From: Paracidovorax wautersii | GTDB taxonomy: Bacteria; Pseudomonadota; Gammaproteobacteria; Burkholderiales; Burkholderiaceae_C | Length of the DNA: 35,758 bases | Assembly: GCA_009912175.1 (NCBI GenBank) | Contig: WNDQ01000041.1 | Coordinates: 1 to 35,758, forward strand | Direction: 5' to 3' | Shown here: piece after piece, positions 34,867 through 35,758 of the stretch | Layout: every line of letters begins with the position of its first letter | Numbering within the stretch: the first letter of the stretch is position 1 | The notes under the pieces: generated by a model | What the model was told of the DNA's origin: nothing | Databases searched by the model: none | What the model saw: only the letters and a program-made list of their open reading frames with translations | Position numbers and translations under genes: made by a program

Positions 34867-34895
34867 GGCACATTGAGTGTGCCCAAAATGTGCCA
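34867..34895. repeat. TGTGCC repeats near tRNA-Arg, possible integrase-site remnant
   Basis: GGCACA (34867-34872), TGTGCC (34878-34883) and TGTGCCA (34889-34895) form overlapping inverted and direct repeats about 70 bp after the tRNA. Clusters like this resemble arm sites for tyrosine integrases at tRNA genes. No integrase gene or duplicated tRNA end is visible here, so this is tentative. Confidence 0.3.
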
Positions 34896-34898
34896 GCC

Positions 34899-35066
34899 TC
34901 ATCCCCCTTCCCCCGGTCGCCCGGGACCTGCGCTTCGCCACTCCTGCGCCGTAAGCAACTCCGGCCACTTCGCCAACTCCTCATCGGACAAGCCAGCAAG
35001 AAAGGCGTGCAGCCGTATGGTCAAGACGTGAGTGGATGGATCGAATATGTAGCCTTGGACTTTCAT
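34899..35066 (-). CDS. Small hypothetical protein, 55 aa
   Basis: A short ORF from ATG 35066 to TGA 34899-34901. It begins MKVQGYIFDPSTHVL and has HAFLAGLSDEELAKWPELLT, then WRSAGPGRPGEGG. The composition is protein-like (acidic/hydrophobic helix, few low-complexity residues), and the helix part looks conserved rather than random. I do not recognise a family with certainty. It could be a small protein or the C-terminal remnant of a larger gene cut off by the IS3 remnant next to it. No strong ribosome site precedes the ATG. Confidence 0.45.
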   Translation of the reverse strand: MKVQGYIFDPSTHVLTIRLHAFLAGLSDEELAKWPELLTAQEWRSAGPGRPGEGG

Positions 35067-35089
35067 TTCCGCTTCGCGATCCCTTCGGT

Positions 35090-35442
35090 GATGAAGAAGG
35101 GTTGGTCAATGGGCGAGCGTATGACGGCGGACTTGGTGCTCTGGGCGCTCAACATGGCGTCGGCCCAGCGCAAGCCCAAGAACATCATCCCCCACAGTGA
35201 CCAGGGCGCCCCAGTTTGGCCTTCGGCGAGCGCTGCGGCCAGATGCGGCGTCACCCATCGATGTAAACGGTGGGCGATGCCTACGGCAGCGCGATGACCG
35301 AGAGCGTATTCGCCAGCCTGGAGGCTGAACCCATCGAGCGTCACAGCTTAGAAACCAAGACTGAGACTCGCATGGCCGTCTCCACCTAGGCTGAACGTTG
35401 GCACACCGCCCGGCTCCGCCACAGCAACTCAGGCTTCCTCTC
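35090..35442 (+). pseudogene. Degenerate IS3-family transposase remnant
   Basis: Pieces of an IS3-type DDE transposase appear in order but in different frames. GWSMGERMTADLVLWALNMA and IPHSDQG (second catalytic Asp) are first. Then AFGERCGQM, GDAYGSAMTESVFASLEAE (catalytic Glu) and HSLETKTETRMAVSTW-like sequence follow. At least two in-frame stops (TAA after PSM; TAG after AVST) and one frame change are present. The N-terminal part is missing, and the C-terminal YLSP segment is cut where the second IS3 copy begins at 35443. It is an old element, different from the one at the window edges. Confidence 0.8.
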
Positions 35443-35469
35443 TGATCTTGCCCCCGTTTCACGGACACC
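35443..35469. repeat. IS3 left terminal inverted repeat (IRL), 27 bp
   Basis: TGATCTTGCCCC...ACGGACACC. It matches the reverse complement of 290-316 at 24 of 27 positions, with both ends exact over 12 and 9 bp. Slight left/right differences are normal for IS3 elements. Confidence 0.9.
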
Positions 35470-35506
35470 CCTATAAGCGATTAACTATCGCAATAGGAGG
35501 TGGACG

Positions 35507-35758
35507 ATGACCAAGAGCAAGGCAGGCAGAAAGGGGCAGGAGTTCAGCCTGGAGTTCAGGCAGCAGGCACTGTTGCGAGCGGCCACAGAAGGGGTAACCA
35601 CGGTGGCTCGTGATCTGGGGTTGCAGCCTGCCCAGCTGTACAGTTGGCGCGCCCAGGCGCGGCGGCACGACCAGGACGATCAGGCACAACGCTTGGAGTT
35701 GGCCGAACATGCACGGCTCAAACGTGAAGTGGCGCGGCTGGAGGAGGAGAACGCTTTC
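35507..35758 (+). CDS. IS3-family OrfA, N-terminal part (helix-turn-helix protein)
   Basis: Open from ATG 35507 to the window end (84 codons). The ribosome site ATAGGAGG lies 6-8 nt upstream. SLEFRQQALLRAATEGVTTV and ARDLGLQPAQLYSWRAQA form the HTH_Tnp_1 DNA-binding domain. A basic/acidic leucine-zipper-like stretch follows (AEHARLKREVARLEEENA), typical of IS3 OrfA dimerisation. OrfA binds the terminal repeats and is the N-terminal half of the frameshifted OrfAB transposase. The gene is cut by the window edge, not by mutation. Confidence 0.93.
   Translation, partial: MTKSKAGRKGQEFSLEFRQQALLRAATEGVTTVARDLGLQPAQLYSWRAQARRHDQDDQAQRLELAEHARLKREVARLEEENAF

Larger units (their letters stand above)
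35443..35758 (+). mobile_element. IS3-family insertion sequence, left end (partial)
   Basis: These are the first 316 bp of an IS3-family element, from its left terminal repeat into orfA, cut by the window end. The repeat matches that of the copy at 1-316, and the orientation is the same. It is inserted into the older transposase remnant. Confidence 0.9.

Noticed and set aside
34690..34886. A minus-strand peptide through the tRNA gene (GWGESNPRPLASEANTLS-like)
   Set aside because: This is the well-known spurious translation of the antisense strand of tRNA genes, not a protein.

Overview
The window looks like chromosomal DNA from a betaproteobacterium of the order Burkholderiales, most likely family Comamonadaceae (Acidovorax/Hydrogenophaga-like). 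The basis is high G+C, proteins that read as Burkholderiales orthologues throughout, and GC-rich hairpin repeats between genes of a kind I associate with this family. No 16S gene is present, so the genus is not fixed. Most of the content is housekeeping and metabolism rather than a genomic island.

Both edges lie inside an IS3-family element. Bases 1-316 are the last 316 bp of one copy and 35443-35758 are the first 316 bp of a copy in the same orientation, with matching 27-bp terminal inverted repeats (24/27). The equal lengths suggest an assembly contig that ends at a repeat.

Layout. 317-3136: remains of a glycerol locus, with an ABC ATPase gene (glpS-like) cut by the IS, a frameshifted glpR and an intact glpK. 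3312-6985: proC, a DUF4136-like lipoprotein, a frameshifted srkA/yihE kinase gene and a LysR regulator. 7187-9533 (minus): a DadA-like FAD amino-acid dehydrogenase and an orphan amino-acid-binding protein. 9929-13450: fmt, azlC-azlD and pgk. 13621-15498: an ABC exporter. 15510-17320 (minus): fabA-fabB. 17642-22310 (minus): a LivKHMGF-type ABC importer whose binding-protein gene has an in-frame amber codon, with a divergent IclR-family regulator and IclR-type operators between them. 23534-25790: pyk and a conserved DUF protein. 26043-27476 (minus): cardiolipin synthase. 27787-33709 (minus): a complete RND efflux operon (adaptor, pump, outer-membrane channel), with a divergent TetR/AcrR-type repressor and an AcrR-like operator. 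34721-34796: tRNA-Arg(CCG), followed by recombination-site-like repeats, a 55-aa ORF, an eroded IS3 transposase and the second intact IS3 end.

The most unusual signal is a family of three structured elements (7019-7131, 25752-25861, 25916-26025). Each has 27-29-bp outer arms that are self-complementary but unrelated between copies, two conserved purine-rich strands, and a small inner hairpin whose sequence also varies while its pairing is kept. All three sit between the 3' ends of convergent genes, and one supplies the end and stop codon of its neighbour. A second, distinct hairpin repeat follows glpK and pyk, and a relative forms the tail of fabB. A third GC-rich repeat appears to be inserted in frame inside fmt. 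Four genes (glpS, glpR, srkA, livK-like) are broken by four different lesions, so either the genome is decaying or the assembly carries errors.
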